A DNA stretch of 64,000 bases from Stratiolaelaps scimitus. Taxonomy: Eukaryota; Arthropoda; Arachnida; Mesostigmata; Laelapidae. The translations under genes and the position numbers were made by a program. The DNA lies in contig JABWDB010000018.1 in assembly GCA_019614645.1 (NCBI GenBank), positions 3,774,501-3,838,500 of the forward strand, in the 5' to 3' direction. The notes below the pieces were generated by a model, which saw only the letters and a program-made list of their open reading frames with translations, did not search any database and was not told where the DNA came from. Shown here in pieces: positions 24,225 through 34,570 of the stretch (position 1 is the first letter of the stretch; the number at the start of each line of letters is the position of its first letter).

Positions 24225-27200
24225 GTAAGTTGAAAGGTATCGGAATCGTTCTACACAATAAATACAGAATGGAGTAATCCAGGCAAACAATGCAGCCTCC
24301 GGCCCCACCCAGCCAGCCTACCTGTCCTCGTATCAAACCTTCGTCCATCGCTTACCAGCTTACCTGTTTAAGGCCTGCTGATGACCGTTTGTAGCCTCGT
24401 GTTTGCATACTAACCAGTGTTCGTGTGGACTGTGCAAAATGCCTGCTGTTGCACGACGTCCCCTAGCGCCTTGGTCCTACTGCACGCTCAATCACAGTGT
24501 AATGATTGTATTGTATTCGATTTAACCAGAGACAGAGCCAGCCGGCCTTCGCTGGCTTTAGTTGTCTCGGCCGGCATTACCGGTCAGCTACTTGCTCCCG
24601 ACCGAGGGATGTCTGAACCTTATTATTCTTCGATGTGCGATTGAGGTGAACGATGCCATATATGTAACGTATGTTGTATGCAAACAATGACGAGACCTGT
24701 GATCGCTTTACGGGAAAGATACGCCCCCGTGTGATGAAAGAGGGAACCGGATCTGCCATTTCTACAAATGTATCTCCCTCCCGCCATATTTTTAGGAAAT
24801 GATTCGATAGCTTGCGACCGGCGATAGAAAGGCAATCTTGCCACTATAATAGTAACGGAATTGAGTGAATCGGTGGAGACCGCTTTGCGGAGCGGATCTT
24901 CTAAAGGCAAAACTCATCAAATATGTTCGTTAGGCTATAGAGTACTGTATATCTTGGAAATTTCAACTGCTCCACAGCGTATTAACGCCGAAACTAAAGC
25001 GGACTCCTATTTCGGCACAGTAGTTATTATTTATGTTAGTGTATTATTTATTTTATTTATGAATATGCTTTTAACAATGAGTGCTTGCAGATTGTTCCGC
25101 CTGCTAAGCCGTAGATGCGTGTGCTAGTAGTTGTAGTCTGTTCGTAATAATATTTCGAACCAGTAACAAAATCCGTGTACATTAGTCACTAATCAATGAC
25201 ACAAATGACCAATAGTATATCCAGAAGAAGTAGATTCGACAACTTGACACACGGTTACCCTAACAAGCTCGTCTGCTGTTCGACATCATTACAATAGGTA
25301 CGGTGATTTACACCGAGGAGTTTAAGCGTAGCGTCTGGGACTTCCTCTTGGAACATTCACTCGCTGAGGGTGAGCTCCGCTATCCGGATATCTCCCACTC
25401 GGTCCTCTACAAATGGAGGCGGAAAGCCCATGAACAGGCTGGACTATTTATGCCGCAACGTAAGAGCCTTATGGCTGACCTTAAAAAAGACCGCGACAAG
25501 GACGACAGTGAAACGTCACAAGGGGGCGCCGATAAGGATCGCAGGTGAGTCAGCAGACGCCAGCTTCGTTATTGCATTGTGTGCAGCCAAGTGCCATTAG
25601 GCAGGACGCGTAGATGTAGACGAAAGGCATTGCAGAGACCACATGTGTGGATTACCCGTAGACAAATAGCAAGGTGAATGCGGCGGAGATGGACGTAGGT
25701 GCACGGGTTCGATCCTCACCGTTGCGCATTTGCATTTAAAGGGGTTGTCCGTCGCATGAAGCCTTATGCCGAGAGCAGCTGCACCGTGGGCGTTAAATGT
25801 TGGTTGTGTGTCAGCCTGGAAAATTTAAGGTGCGATGATTGGACTGAATAGAGAAAGCACGTAGGCGGCAAGAAGTGAAGGGGATTTCTGTTTCTTTTTT
25901 CTGATGATTCTCGTCAATGCTGTGGAATTGTAGATTCAAAGCGTAGTATATCACCATGTTGTGGTTGTAGACTGGATTTGGCGCAGGCAACATAAGGCGT
26001 TCATCTTCTTGTTAGGCTTACAGCTTTCTGATGTCGATGCTGGTAAAAGTCTACTTTACCGTGATGTAGTCACTGCCTTTGACGGAAGATTTTACCGAAG
26101 TCGTGGTGTGCTCTCGCACCAAACCACTGCGCCTAAGTAGTTGAGGTCCTATAATTGCAGGTACTCCGAGCCTCCTAAAGTTCCAAAACTCAAGATCTCG
26201 CTGAAGCTAGCCACGAAAGATGACAATAAAGACCCGAAGGAGGCAAAAGAGCCGAAGGTCAAACAGATTACGGCTCTCTCCGATGATCTCACCGTGGAGA
26301 AAAAGATCAGAGTCGTCATTTTTGCCCTTCAAAATTCGACCCAGAAAGCAGCCGAGCACTTCAACATGCGCGCCGGCGACGTGCACAGCTTCATGTCACA
26401 GGTCAGTAGGCCCCTCGGCACAATCGATTCAAAGAGAATCTATGTATCTATAAAACACTTTTTGTGAGCGATGCGCTCATCTGACCAGTAGTTGGCGACA
26501 CGATCACCTGGTGTAATGATGGCAGCATGTTCAATGAGGGCCATATTATTCTTCCAGAACGTGATTCGCCGGATGGCTGTTGACCGCATCAGGAAGAAGA
26601 TGACGAAAGGTGGCCGCGGTGGAGAGGCTGGCGGTAAAAGTAGGGAGGAAGTTGTAGAGATTGTCAATCTAGCCCGACGCACGTCAGTTGAGCGTGCCGC
26701 TCGACAGTACGGTGTTCGTGAGGGCCAGGTGATACAGTGGATGCGGACTGGCTTTCCTCCTCTGGCCATCGAGGGCGTACCGGCTGCTAATGGCGAAGCG
26801 AACGGCACCTCCAATGCAAGCACGACTGGCAGCAATGTAATGTGTAGCGACTTTCTCCTCATTTTCGTTGTTTAGTAACAGTCCCAATCGTCAATAGACA
26901 CTAGTCGACAATACGTTATGGCACACATTCATCATTGGTTAATGACTTACTATGAGCTGTCGTCCGTATTCGAGAGAGAAGTCAAGAACGAAGTTACAGC
27001 TTCAAATTAGCCCATGGCCTAATGTGATGATTAACGAATAACATAATGACCTGTCTCTAATTAATTGCATATGTGTATACATTTGTTCCGAAAGTAGACG
27101 TCGGTTGCCCACGGGAAATAATAGCTTAGGCATTAAACGTAATATATTCCACGATTACCTTTGCAGGGAGATGCGAATGACGGTGAGGATGAAGACAGTG

Positions 27201-28244
27201 ACTATCTGGACTTCATGCTGAAGGTCATCGATATGGCCCGAAAGCAGACACTCTCCAGGGCCAGCCAAACCTTCCAGGTAGAAATCCCCTTTTATTAATT
27301 CGTTCTCAATGGCGCTTTTTGGCTTGTTCCTAGTACCGCAATACACGGTAGCAGAAGACTTCGCTAGGAGTTAGCCCTAGTAGACTATGCTGCCCAACAT
27401 AAGAACAATACCTTGGTCGATAAAAATGTCTTTAAAAATATTAAGGCACACTGTTCTGTGTTTGCAGATATGCATTTTCAATTGCATTGTGTATTAGTGA
27501 CAGTCGACATTCGGTGAAGCTTTAGTGAAAACTAGTCACGTGTCCTCTGTGTTCATCTGCTTCTCGTCACATAGCTCGCAAATAACTCAACCCTGTTTGT
27601 ATCCATCTGCGCCTGTGTATGTAATCAATAGGTATCCTCCAATCAAGTGATTGGTTGGATGCGCCAGTTCTTCACTGAGGAGGAGGTTCGTCGGGTGCAA
27701 AATAGCGATGAAGATCATCCTGGAGCAGAGTATAAAACCGACCGCAAAATGAACCTCCGCGATAGTCACCGGCCACCACCACTTGACGCTGACGAACTCG
27801 AAAAGGTCTCTTGGCAGAACAGCTGTAGGCGATACACGGGCGCGAAATACCTGGTCATTTTGAGGATAAATATTATACTTTGCGCTCAAGGGAACGTTTT
27901 GAATCTGTTGAAGGCGCATTCGGAAAACAACCGAGATGATCAGTCCACATAACTGAAATTACTGTCTGATTTCTATCTGAATTTCCTTCGACAAATAACA
28001 TAATAATTATATTCGACGATAATTGCGCGACGACAATAACGCAATTCGATAGATAATCAGCGCGGAATTCGAGCCAGTAACATTGTACGGTGTATACAAT
28101 AGCGAATTAGGTGAATGAATAGCTCGATATGAGGTGGCCAAACTGGCGCAGACGGCGTCCTTGTGGCTATTCGTAGACTGAACGATCGCATATCAATTGC
28201 GGTTCAGGTTTCCACTTAAAGCTCTGAAGACGGGAGAAAAAAAG

Positions 28245-28279
<35 letters not shown>

Positions 28280-31200
28280 TACATATTATATATTGTATAA
28301 TTTGTTCCTATATTTTTAGCCTATATTAGATGTGTACATGAGCTAGAATTTGTCTTACTGGACGGATGATAATTTGCATCAATAGTCGATTTTCTTGTGA
28401 CGAACTTCTATCCTATGGGGGAATGACTGCATGATTGGTTGCCAGGTGACGGGTTAGATAGATTGTTGACCCGTACCTTTTGAAGAGGTGTCGGTTAAAT
28501 CCACGGAACAACATCTTAAAGTACAAGCAATTATATGTTCAAGATATTGCATAGTAGATTGTTATGCATTCTGGGTTCTTCGAAAAATGATCGCAAGTCC
28601 AACAACACGCTCCACATTGGCACTTGCAATAACAAGTCGTTGACTAGACCTCGAGTCCGGATACCGAAGGTCACAATATGAGGCAACTTGAACGACATCG
28701 ACAATAGTCAAGTGTCTCAACAAAAGTTGGTTCTCGAGGTCTACCTGGAGCTCTACCGAGCTTCCTCTATTACGTTTATCAGATTTTGCTGGATGCCACC
28801 GAACCTATGGAAGCCGAACTTGGTTTCAAAGACAACGAAAATCTTGTGCATAACACATATCTCAGAGTTATGATGTCAGCTTAAAGTGTTGCACGTTTTC
28901 CACTCCGAGCTGGGGACGGCGCTGCAGCGTTCGACAACCCACACCTCGAGTTAACCTAGGCTGTGCCTCTCCACTCAGACGACATTCCCATCACGTTGTA
29001 TCACGCATTCATCAGTCTCGTGACGTAAAGCAGTACCGTGCACGTTAAATGTTGGCTGGCAGTCAACCTAGAAAATGTTTGTTTGTACATATCCACGGTA
29101 TTGCGAGAATTTGAATCAACGAATGAGTGAATTTCGCGTATTGTACTATTCGAAAGCATTCGACGTATAGTCAAAATTGTGTGCAATACGACACGGCTGA
29201 CCGTGGTCGATCTCATTCACATTTTGCTATATTAGCCTTTTTTTTTAACATATATATATATCTATATATAATATATATACACATATGTAGTTAGCGTTTC
29301 ATTGGAGCCTGCTATATTGTTCATGTCCGTTTGTCGGAACAGTTGTTGAAATCGTCGATGCACACACAGGTGCGCATCACGACCATCGGTGTTCCATTCG
29401 TATCTAGGTCTTTTTTATTTCTATTTATTGTTGTTGTCGATGATATTTTTCTCCTTTCCTTCATGATATTGTTGCATGGATGTTTTTATTGCATGGTTAC
29501 CGATGCTGTTTTCTACATTCTGCCCTACTCGCGGCGCCTCTGCCGCGGTGGTCACGTGATGCAGATGTTGTATCACCGACTTCAGCAGCCGTCATCGCGT
29601 ATTCGTGTTATCGACACGGGCGAGATGACGATCGAGAATGTTGTGGCGATCCTCAAGGTGGCACTTACCGAAGGCAGTAAGGCTGCCTCCGCCCAGTTCA
29701 ACATCCCACGAACAACGGTCTCGACTTGGATCACCCGGAATAATCTTGAGGAGCTAGCCGGAGCGGTACAGCAGCCCCCTAACGGGCTCACAACGTCATC
29801 GCCTCCGGGGCCGTTGCCCACCGCGGTGATGGCGCCACCTTCAAGCAGGGTAAGAGAGAGAGAGAGGAAAGAAAAGAAAAATGCTTCGACCGGCGGAGAA
29901 CGATGGCCAAATGTACGATGACAAGCCGGCCAGCGTCAGGCTGCTATCGCGTCGGATGGCTTAGATGGCGCCAACTATACACTACTGCTTGTACTATCAC
30001 TATCGTCGCGCTACGGCTGCCTAGCAGGATGAGCATCAATCAGCACTTGTAGGTGGTTGGTCGTGTAGATAGATCACTGATGTTAGTGGCGAGAAATGTC
30101 TGACGGGAAATGTCTACTGGGGAAGGGGCCAGCCTGAAAAAAAACAACAGAGTCAAATTTTTGTTTGTTTCATGTCCTAGTAACAGCTTACCAAACGACT
30201 GAAGGTGGACATGCCTGAACATGCTCATGATATGCGAGCGGTGGTGGGCCCTAGGGGGAGGTGTTGCAGATCCAGCATTGAACAGTGAGCACCTGCCGTG
30301 ACGATGGCAGGTTTCCGCGATCCGTAGTTGAAACGATTGGACGCGATATGTCCCCGTACCCGATGTTGTATCGGATCGGCTATACCAAGCATCATTATGA
30401 TTACCATCATAGCATCATAACAAACATTCGACTGGAAGTGCATGTCTTGCGTGAACATGAATACTAGCCTCTTTCTATCCTTCTCCGCATGGTCTATCCT
30501 GTCTGCACGGCTCTGATAGTTACTTAGCTTGATTAGCTTGAATGATTTGAACCCTAATGACATATTGTGAATCCTATTCGATTCGTGGTTTGAATCCCGC
30601 TTCCGCCAGCGTTCACTCCACTAATTAACTCTCGGCCATCCGTCCATGTGTCACCTCGAATTTTGTTGTTTTTTTTCCCTCTCGCTGATTTAGACCCGCC
30701 GAAGTGGGGCGTCCTCCTCGTTCGACTCCTACTCTGTGAGGTTTCCCGGCAATGGCAATGCTAGCGCTCTTCATTCGCTTTCGCGATCGCCGTTCAAAAA
30801 CGCGCACGTCCGCCAAATCTCACCGTCGGGATCGCCGTCGGCGAACGGTCTCCCCGCGACGATGGGCGACCAGCTCGAATCGATGGAGGATGATCAGCCG
30901 CCATCGTCGCAACAACGTTCCAATATGAACGGCCATAATAACAATGGTGCCGGCCGCATGAACAGCCAACTCGATCCGAACAACAATGATGCGTCATTTT
31001 CCGCGTCGAAAGACTCACTGTTGGCACTGGTCAACGGCAATGGCCAGGGTCATATCATGCAGACGAAAGGCTCAAGGATGGGAAGGACTAATGGAGGTGA
31101 CGTCAAGGCCGAAGAAGCGAAGACCGTAACACTTTCGCTTGCACAGATTGAGACCGCGAGGGAAATCGGCATCACGCTGAGGTACGTTGATGAAATCGAC

Positions 31201-32322
31201 CGGTCGCCGATCTCTACTTGTTTCTCCGTGGCGTCGAAATAAATCGTGAACGCCATAACAACGTGAACGCCAAAAACACACACACACACACGCACGAACG
31301 TTTGCGGCCACATTGCCAAGCTAGATTCGACTTCCTGTAGCGGCGATATGATTTTGTTACACACAATCTATCTACTGAAGCCAACCGAGCATCATTCATT
31401 AGTTGACTCATGAGTGGACTCCGGGCGCGACGGAAGTCAACGCGGACGTGAATGAGCCTTTATATATTTGTTTGTCTATCTGGCCAGGTGTCTGTCGAGG
31501 TGGCTGGAGTGTCGGGATCACTTTGCGAAGTTGCGGCATGGCTACACATCGATCGAATCAGGGGACGCCCTGCGGGAGCTTCTCGCGTTTCGTCTTGAAG
31601 CCATCGATTATGCTCAGAAAGAAGGACGCTTATACGCGGCTAGTATCTTCCGGTAAGCAGGAGAACTCATGTACACGTTCGTTACAATTCGACTGAAAGG
31701 AACGTCTGATGGATTTAGGTAACGTGTGATGGTGTACATGACGAACGAAAACATCAACTTCCTATAAGAGACCTTAACTGATAAGCAGTGGCCGACGCTA
31801 ATCAAGACCGTCTCAAAGAAGTTGTTTAGCGCTCTTGACTCACCTATGCACACCCAGATTATTTTACTCACAGAGGGTACAGTTGTGAAAGATAAGAAAC
31901 ACAACCATTATTATTATTATTATGATTATTTTTACGATATATTCTCTGCAACGGTATCCGAATGACACAACGCATCTCGCTGAGCGAAAATGCCCTCTTG
32001 CAAGGTTATTTTATTTTCAATGTATTCTACATTATCTATTTTTGTTCTCTCGGTGTCAAACAGGGTGACGCTGAGCGAACTTCATGAATGGACAGGACGC
32101 CGCGAATCGTACGTTCGCGCACTTAGTGGACGAAGCTGTTCCGATGCCCGGGCGCTGGCTCTCGTTGACGGCACCGCCTCAGAGTCGTTCCTGCGAGAGC
32201 GGGAGGAACTAGCGAGAGCGCAGGCGATCGCCCATCGGGTGGGTATTGATCTCGGGCAAGCAAATCGCTTCATACAGCAACTGTACAGTTCTGCGAGAAG
32301 CGCAGGTGCAAACGCCTCGTAG
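24086..32322 (+). CDS. Ten-exon gene for a tandem helix-turn-helix protein (unrecognised family)
   Basis: Ten exons (24086-24224, 25298-25544, 26161-26401, 26558-26836, 27167-27277, 27632-27805, 29565-29849, 30694-31181, 31488-31652, 32064-32322) join with matching phases (1,2,0,0,0,0,0,2,2) into a 2388-nt frame: 795 residues plus TAG. The protein starts with a Lys-rich patch (SKKPKAK, about 23-29) and then carries about eight degenerate HTH units near residues 50-95, 172-209, 237-273, 313-352, 416-456, 636-667, 681-728 and 748-790. The units align on A-A-x2-[FY]-x-[VI]-x4-[VL]-x2-W. Unit 1 (YTEEFKRSVWDFLLEH...VLYKWRRK) resembles the HTH of transposases and psq-type proteins. Acidic, Lys-rich and Ser/Asn-rich linkers separate the units. 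A nuclear multi-contact DNA-binding role is inferred. There is no DDE nuclease or other catalytic domain. ATG 24086 is used, but ATG 24092 has a better context (GCCATGG). The start of exon 7 (29565 or 29586) and the donors of exons 4 and 6 are the weakest points. Confidence 0.82.
25298..25544 (+). CDS. HTH gene exon 2 (HTH unit 1)
   Basis: Acceptor CATTACAATAG, donor CGCAG|GTGAGT, phase 1 in and phase 2 out. It encodes the clearest HTH unit, from YTEEFKRSV to LYKWRRK, followed by a Lys/Asp-rich tail. The two bases completing the split Gly codon agree with exon 1. Confidence 0.85.
25660..25832 (+). repeat. tRNA-derived SINE-like copy 1 (nearly complete)
   Basis: A head with a Pol III B-box sequence, GGGTTCGATCCTC, is followed by a body with GAAGCCTTATGCCGAGAGCA and, later, CGTTAAATGTTGG and GCCTGGAAAATTTA. 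The body matches the minus-strand copy at 56404-56234 closely and the partial copies at about 29014 and 55500. It lies in intron 2 of the HTH gene. Confidence 0.65.
26161..26401 (+). CDS. HTH gene exon 3 (Lys-rich linker and HTH unit 2)
   Basis: Acceptor ATAATTGCAG, donor TCACAG|GTCAGT, phase 2 in and phase 0 out. It encodes a Lys/Pro-rich linker and then unit 2, whose signature reads AAEHFNMRAGDVHSF, with Phe in place of the usual Trp. Confidence 0.85.
26558..26836 (+). CDS. HTH gene exon 4 (HTH unit 3)
   Basis: Acceptor ATTCTTCCAG, phase 0 in and out. The donor is AAT|GTAATG, which is weak. It encodes a basic Gly-rich segment and unit 3 with the signature AARQYGVREGQVIQW, then a Gly/Asn/Ser/Thr-rich tail. 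The intron before it is only 156 nt. Confidence 0.82.
27167..27277 (+). CDS. HTH gene exon 5 (acidic stretch, first half of HTH unit 4)
   Basis: Acceptor ACCTTTGCAG, donor TTCCAG|GTAGAA, phase 0 both sides, 37 codons. It encodes an acidic stretch (DGEDEDSD) and the first helices of unit 4, ending ...RASQTFQ. The intron falls inside the HTH, just before the turn and recognition helix. Confidence 0.82.
27632..27805 (+). CDS. HTH gene exon 6 (second half of HTH unit 4)
   Basis: Acceptor GTAATCAATAG, phase 0. It begins VSSNQVIGWMRQ, completing unit 4, and continues with a charged linker. The donor used, AAG|GTCTCT, is weak. The frame stays open past it for about 50 codons, so the 3' boundary is the least certain in the gene. 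Confidence 0.7.
27806..29564 (+). other. Intron 6 of the HTH gene
   Basis: The longest intron of the HTH gene as modelled. It contains a (TA)n tract at about 28246-28274, the partial SINE-like copy near 29014 and a TA-rich patch near 29250-29285. No other feature is recognised. Confidence 0.5.
29014..29083 (+). repeat. SINE-like copy 2 (body only)
   Basis: Matches the body of copy 1 from AAAGCAG through ACCGTG, CGTTAAATGTTGG and AGTCAACCTAGAAAAT. No tRNA-like head is seen upstream, so it is 5'-truncated or decayed. Confidence 0.55.
29565..29849 (+). CDS. HTH gene exon 7 (HTH unit 5)
   Basis: The acceptor is GTGATGCAG at 29564, or alternatively ACTTCAG at 29585; both keep the frame. The donor is AGG|GTAAGA, phase 0. 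It encodes unit 5 with the signature ASAQFNIPRTTVSTW, followed by a Pro/Ser/Thr-rich linker. Upstream translation in the same frame is strongly hydrophobic and judged intronic. Confidence 0.78.
29850..30693 (+). other. Intron 7 of the HTH gene
   Basis: Contains GTGGTTTGAATCCCGC at about 30588-30603, which looks like a Pol III B box and may be another SINE-head remnant. Otherwise nothing is recognised. Confidence 0.4.
30694..31181 (+). CDS. HTH gene exon 8 (Ser/Asn-rich linker, start of HTH unit 6)
   Basis: A long pyrimidine tract ending GATTTAG precedes the exon, and the donor is CTGAG|GTACGT, phase 2. It encodes a Ser/Asn/Gln-rich probably disordered linker of about 140 residues and the first helices of unit 6 (LSLAQIETAREIGITL). 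It is the longest coding exon of the gene. Confidence 0.83.
31488..31652 (+). CDS. HTH gene exon 9 (end of HTH unit 6, start of unit 7)
   Basis: Acceptor TCTATCTGGCCAG, donor TTCCG|GTAAGC, phase 2 on both sides. It completes unit 6 (CLSRWLE) and begins unit 7 (LEAIDYAQKEGRLYAASIF). The intron at its end again cuts an HTH between helix 2 and the recognition helix. Confidence 0.83.
32064..32322 (+). CDS. HTH gene exon 10 (end of HTH unit 7, unit 8, stop)
   Basis: The acceptor GTGTCAAACAG completes a split Arg codon. It encodes the recognition helix of unit 7 (VTLSELHEW) and a last divergent unit (AIAHRVGIDLGQANRF), then TAG at 32320-32322. Confidence 0.83.
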
Positions 32323-34140
32323 GTGATGCGTGGCTGGATTCTCAGCTTCTCCGATGGCGCGTCCCTCTCACTGACCGCGTGACGAGGACGGACGCCAAGA
32401 CAACCTCAGGACACTGTATAGCCAACGGGAGCGTGTTGAACACGCTGGCAGACGCCGCGCCGTAGCTGATGGGGCGAAATAACAGAGAAACACGAATAAC
32501 CAGTGTGACGATCGAAGTCGACGGGCGAAGAAAACTCGCCCCTCGGATCATATCCGAGACACGCTCCGACGAGCTCGACTATTGGTGGATGTTTGTTTGT
32601 CACTGATGAGTGACGAGTATCTTTCGTGAGCAGGTTGTAATGAGAACACATCATGTAAAAGTATACACGCGGAGTGACAGCGGTGATAATCATTGGGTCG
32701 ACGACGACGACACCTGTCGATCGTTCTGTTATTCTCGAATAGCTATAGAATGGCAATGGGTGTTAGCTCCCTAATGCTTGAAATCGAGTGCTAAGTATTG
32801 TCTGCTGCTTCAGCACAAAAAAAGCGAATCGCGTTGTAGTCATGTTAATTAGAGGTGGAGAGAAAGAGCATGAAGATCGATTTCTCGATAGGTTGTTGAA
32901 AATGTACCTGAGAGAGAGAGAGAGATTCTCCGTTACCAAGGTGTAGCTTAAACTGCACCTTTTTCCACTGTCTCGCGTTGACCGTGCGCGCAGCGTTTTG
33001 TACGTGCGCCACCGTAGCGTCAGATAGGGTTAACCGAATGGACGAAATGAACGAAACCAAAACGATGAGATGAAACAACGTCATTATTATCATTTATTTA
33101 TTATTCTTATTATTCACATAGGTTAATCATTTCGTCATTGATTTGGCTGTAGATGATGAATCCTCTATATGATAGATATCATCACGGATGCGGAGGCGAC
33201 GCATCATAACAAGGCAAATACACTGTATGAGCACAAATATCCACTGCGTAGTAGTAGTACATTGTGCATGACTAATTATTCAATTAGCAATATGATCATT
33301 ATGCAAGCGTACGTGATTAATGAGTGTGATTTTGTCCAGAGCACGACTGCGAATGAGCTGCGACCTTGCGAGGTAACAATAGTCACCCTTTGTTTTTCGA
33401 AATGACGAGTCCAGGTCCCTGGCCCGTAGGCCATTCGCTATTGTTGTAGATATAGAAAATTCAGAAAACAGACCGAAAAATGTGTCTTCGATTGATCCAG
33501 AGAGCGAAAGAGAGAGAGAGAGAGAGAGGTTAGGCAGAGGGCAGGAGCGACACCTTGAGAAACAGGACCACTATCAAACGGACGATGCTCGAGCTTCGAG
33601 CTTACGAAATCAACGGCATCAGCTGTCATTAATCAGCATCATCTGTGACCCCACAACAAATGATATTTTATCACTGCCTTTTCACCCGGACCCTTCGTAT
33701 GAGCACCTTCCTTCATATATGACTGTAGGCTTTATGCAGCCATATACAATGACCTATTGTGCCTGCAAACACGGTTGTGCGTACGTAGCCGAGATGTTCG
33801 TTCAGATCGTTGGAGAGCCGTACGATCTTTCTCTCCCGAATCAAATAAATCGAACGGGATGCTGTCGTATCGACAGCGTCACGTCGAATTCCACTTAATT
33901 AATTAATTACAGTGATGCTGGTGATGACGAGCATGCAGCTGCCTTAACCGCAGCTGTCTCGTGCGGGATGTACGAGAAGAAGGCGTTGAGCGTTTGTTGG
34001 TTAATTTTTTTGCATGTGTGCGTGTGTAGCGTGTGTCTTTACTACACTAGACAAGGCACACATTACGGGCAAGTGTGCTTGTCAGCGTCTAGTGTTTTCT
34101 ATGTATTTCGTACCTGAATAAACATATTTAATACAAGCTT
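32323..34140 (+). other. 3' region of the HTH gene
   Basis: Downstream of the TAG at 32322. AATAAA motifs occur at about 33844-33849 and 34117-34122; the second follows a TG-rich stretch and is the better polyadenylation candidate. A 138-codon frame at 33482-33898 is probably untranslated. Confidence 0.35.
34117..34122 (+). terminator. Candidate polyadenylation signal AATAAA
   Basis: Canonical hexamer in CTGAATAAACAT, about 1.8 kb after the HTH stop codon. An earlier AATAAA lies at about 33844. Which, if either, is used cannot be decided from sequence. Confidence 0.25.
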
Positions 34141-34147
34141 ATTCCTC

Positions 34148-34148
<1 letters not shown>

Positions 34149-34234
<86 letters not shown>
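34149..34234. repeat. (TA)43 microsatellite
   Basis: 86 bp of uninterrupted TA, the longest tract in the window. It marks the space between the two convergent genes. Confidence 0.95.
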
Positions 34235-34235
<1 letters not shown>

Positions 34236-34439
34236 GTGCAAACACGCAACCGATCGGACGGAGCAGGAGGTACAAACAAGAAAGACCGATGACAAAATAG
34301 ACGTATACACCCCTTGCTGGCGCGTTCAAGGGTTACGCATATGCTTGTGGTTTACCATTGTCCACCTGGACAATGATCCGTGGCATGTGCCCGTCTCGAG
34401 ATTGTTCACCGCGAGCCAGACTAACGCCGTGTTCAATTG

Positions 34440-34570
34440 GGGCGTAAGATCAGCGAGAAGGTCACCAATGGCTAGCTAGCGGAACGATTGAAAGCCGAAG
34501 CGTTATATGCATCTACAATACGACAATTGATCCGTACGAGAGCGGGTGTACGGATGGCTGTTGTGCTAAC
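34440..34570 (+). pseudogene. Possible Tc1/mariner transposase HTH relic
   Basis: A plus-strand frame reads ISEKVTNG, a stop, then LAERLKAEALYASTIRQLIR and TRAG. The pattern is like the N-terminal HTH of Tc1-type transposases. No catalytic domain follows, and the match is by eye only. Confidence 0.2.

Noticed and set aside
24086..32322. Bacterial or phage contamination as the source of the HTH protein
   Set aside because: The frame is interrupted by nine introns with matching phases and consensus splice sites.
33482..33898. 138-codon plus-strand frame after the HTH gene
   Set aside because: Begins in a GA repeat, has no motif, and lies where the 3' untranslated region is expected.
34099..34329. 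Minus-strand frames rich in Ile-Tyr repeats
   Set aside because: Direct translation of the (TA)43 microsatellite.
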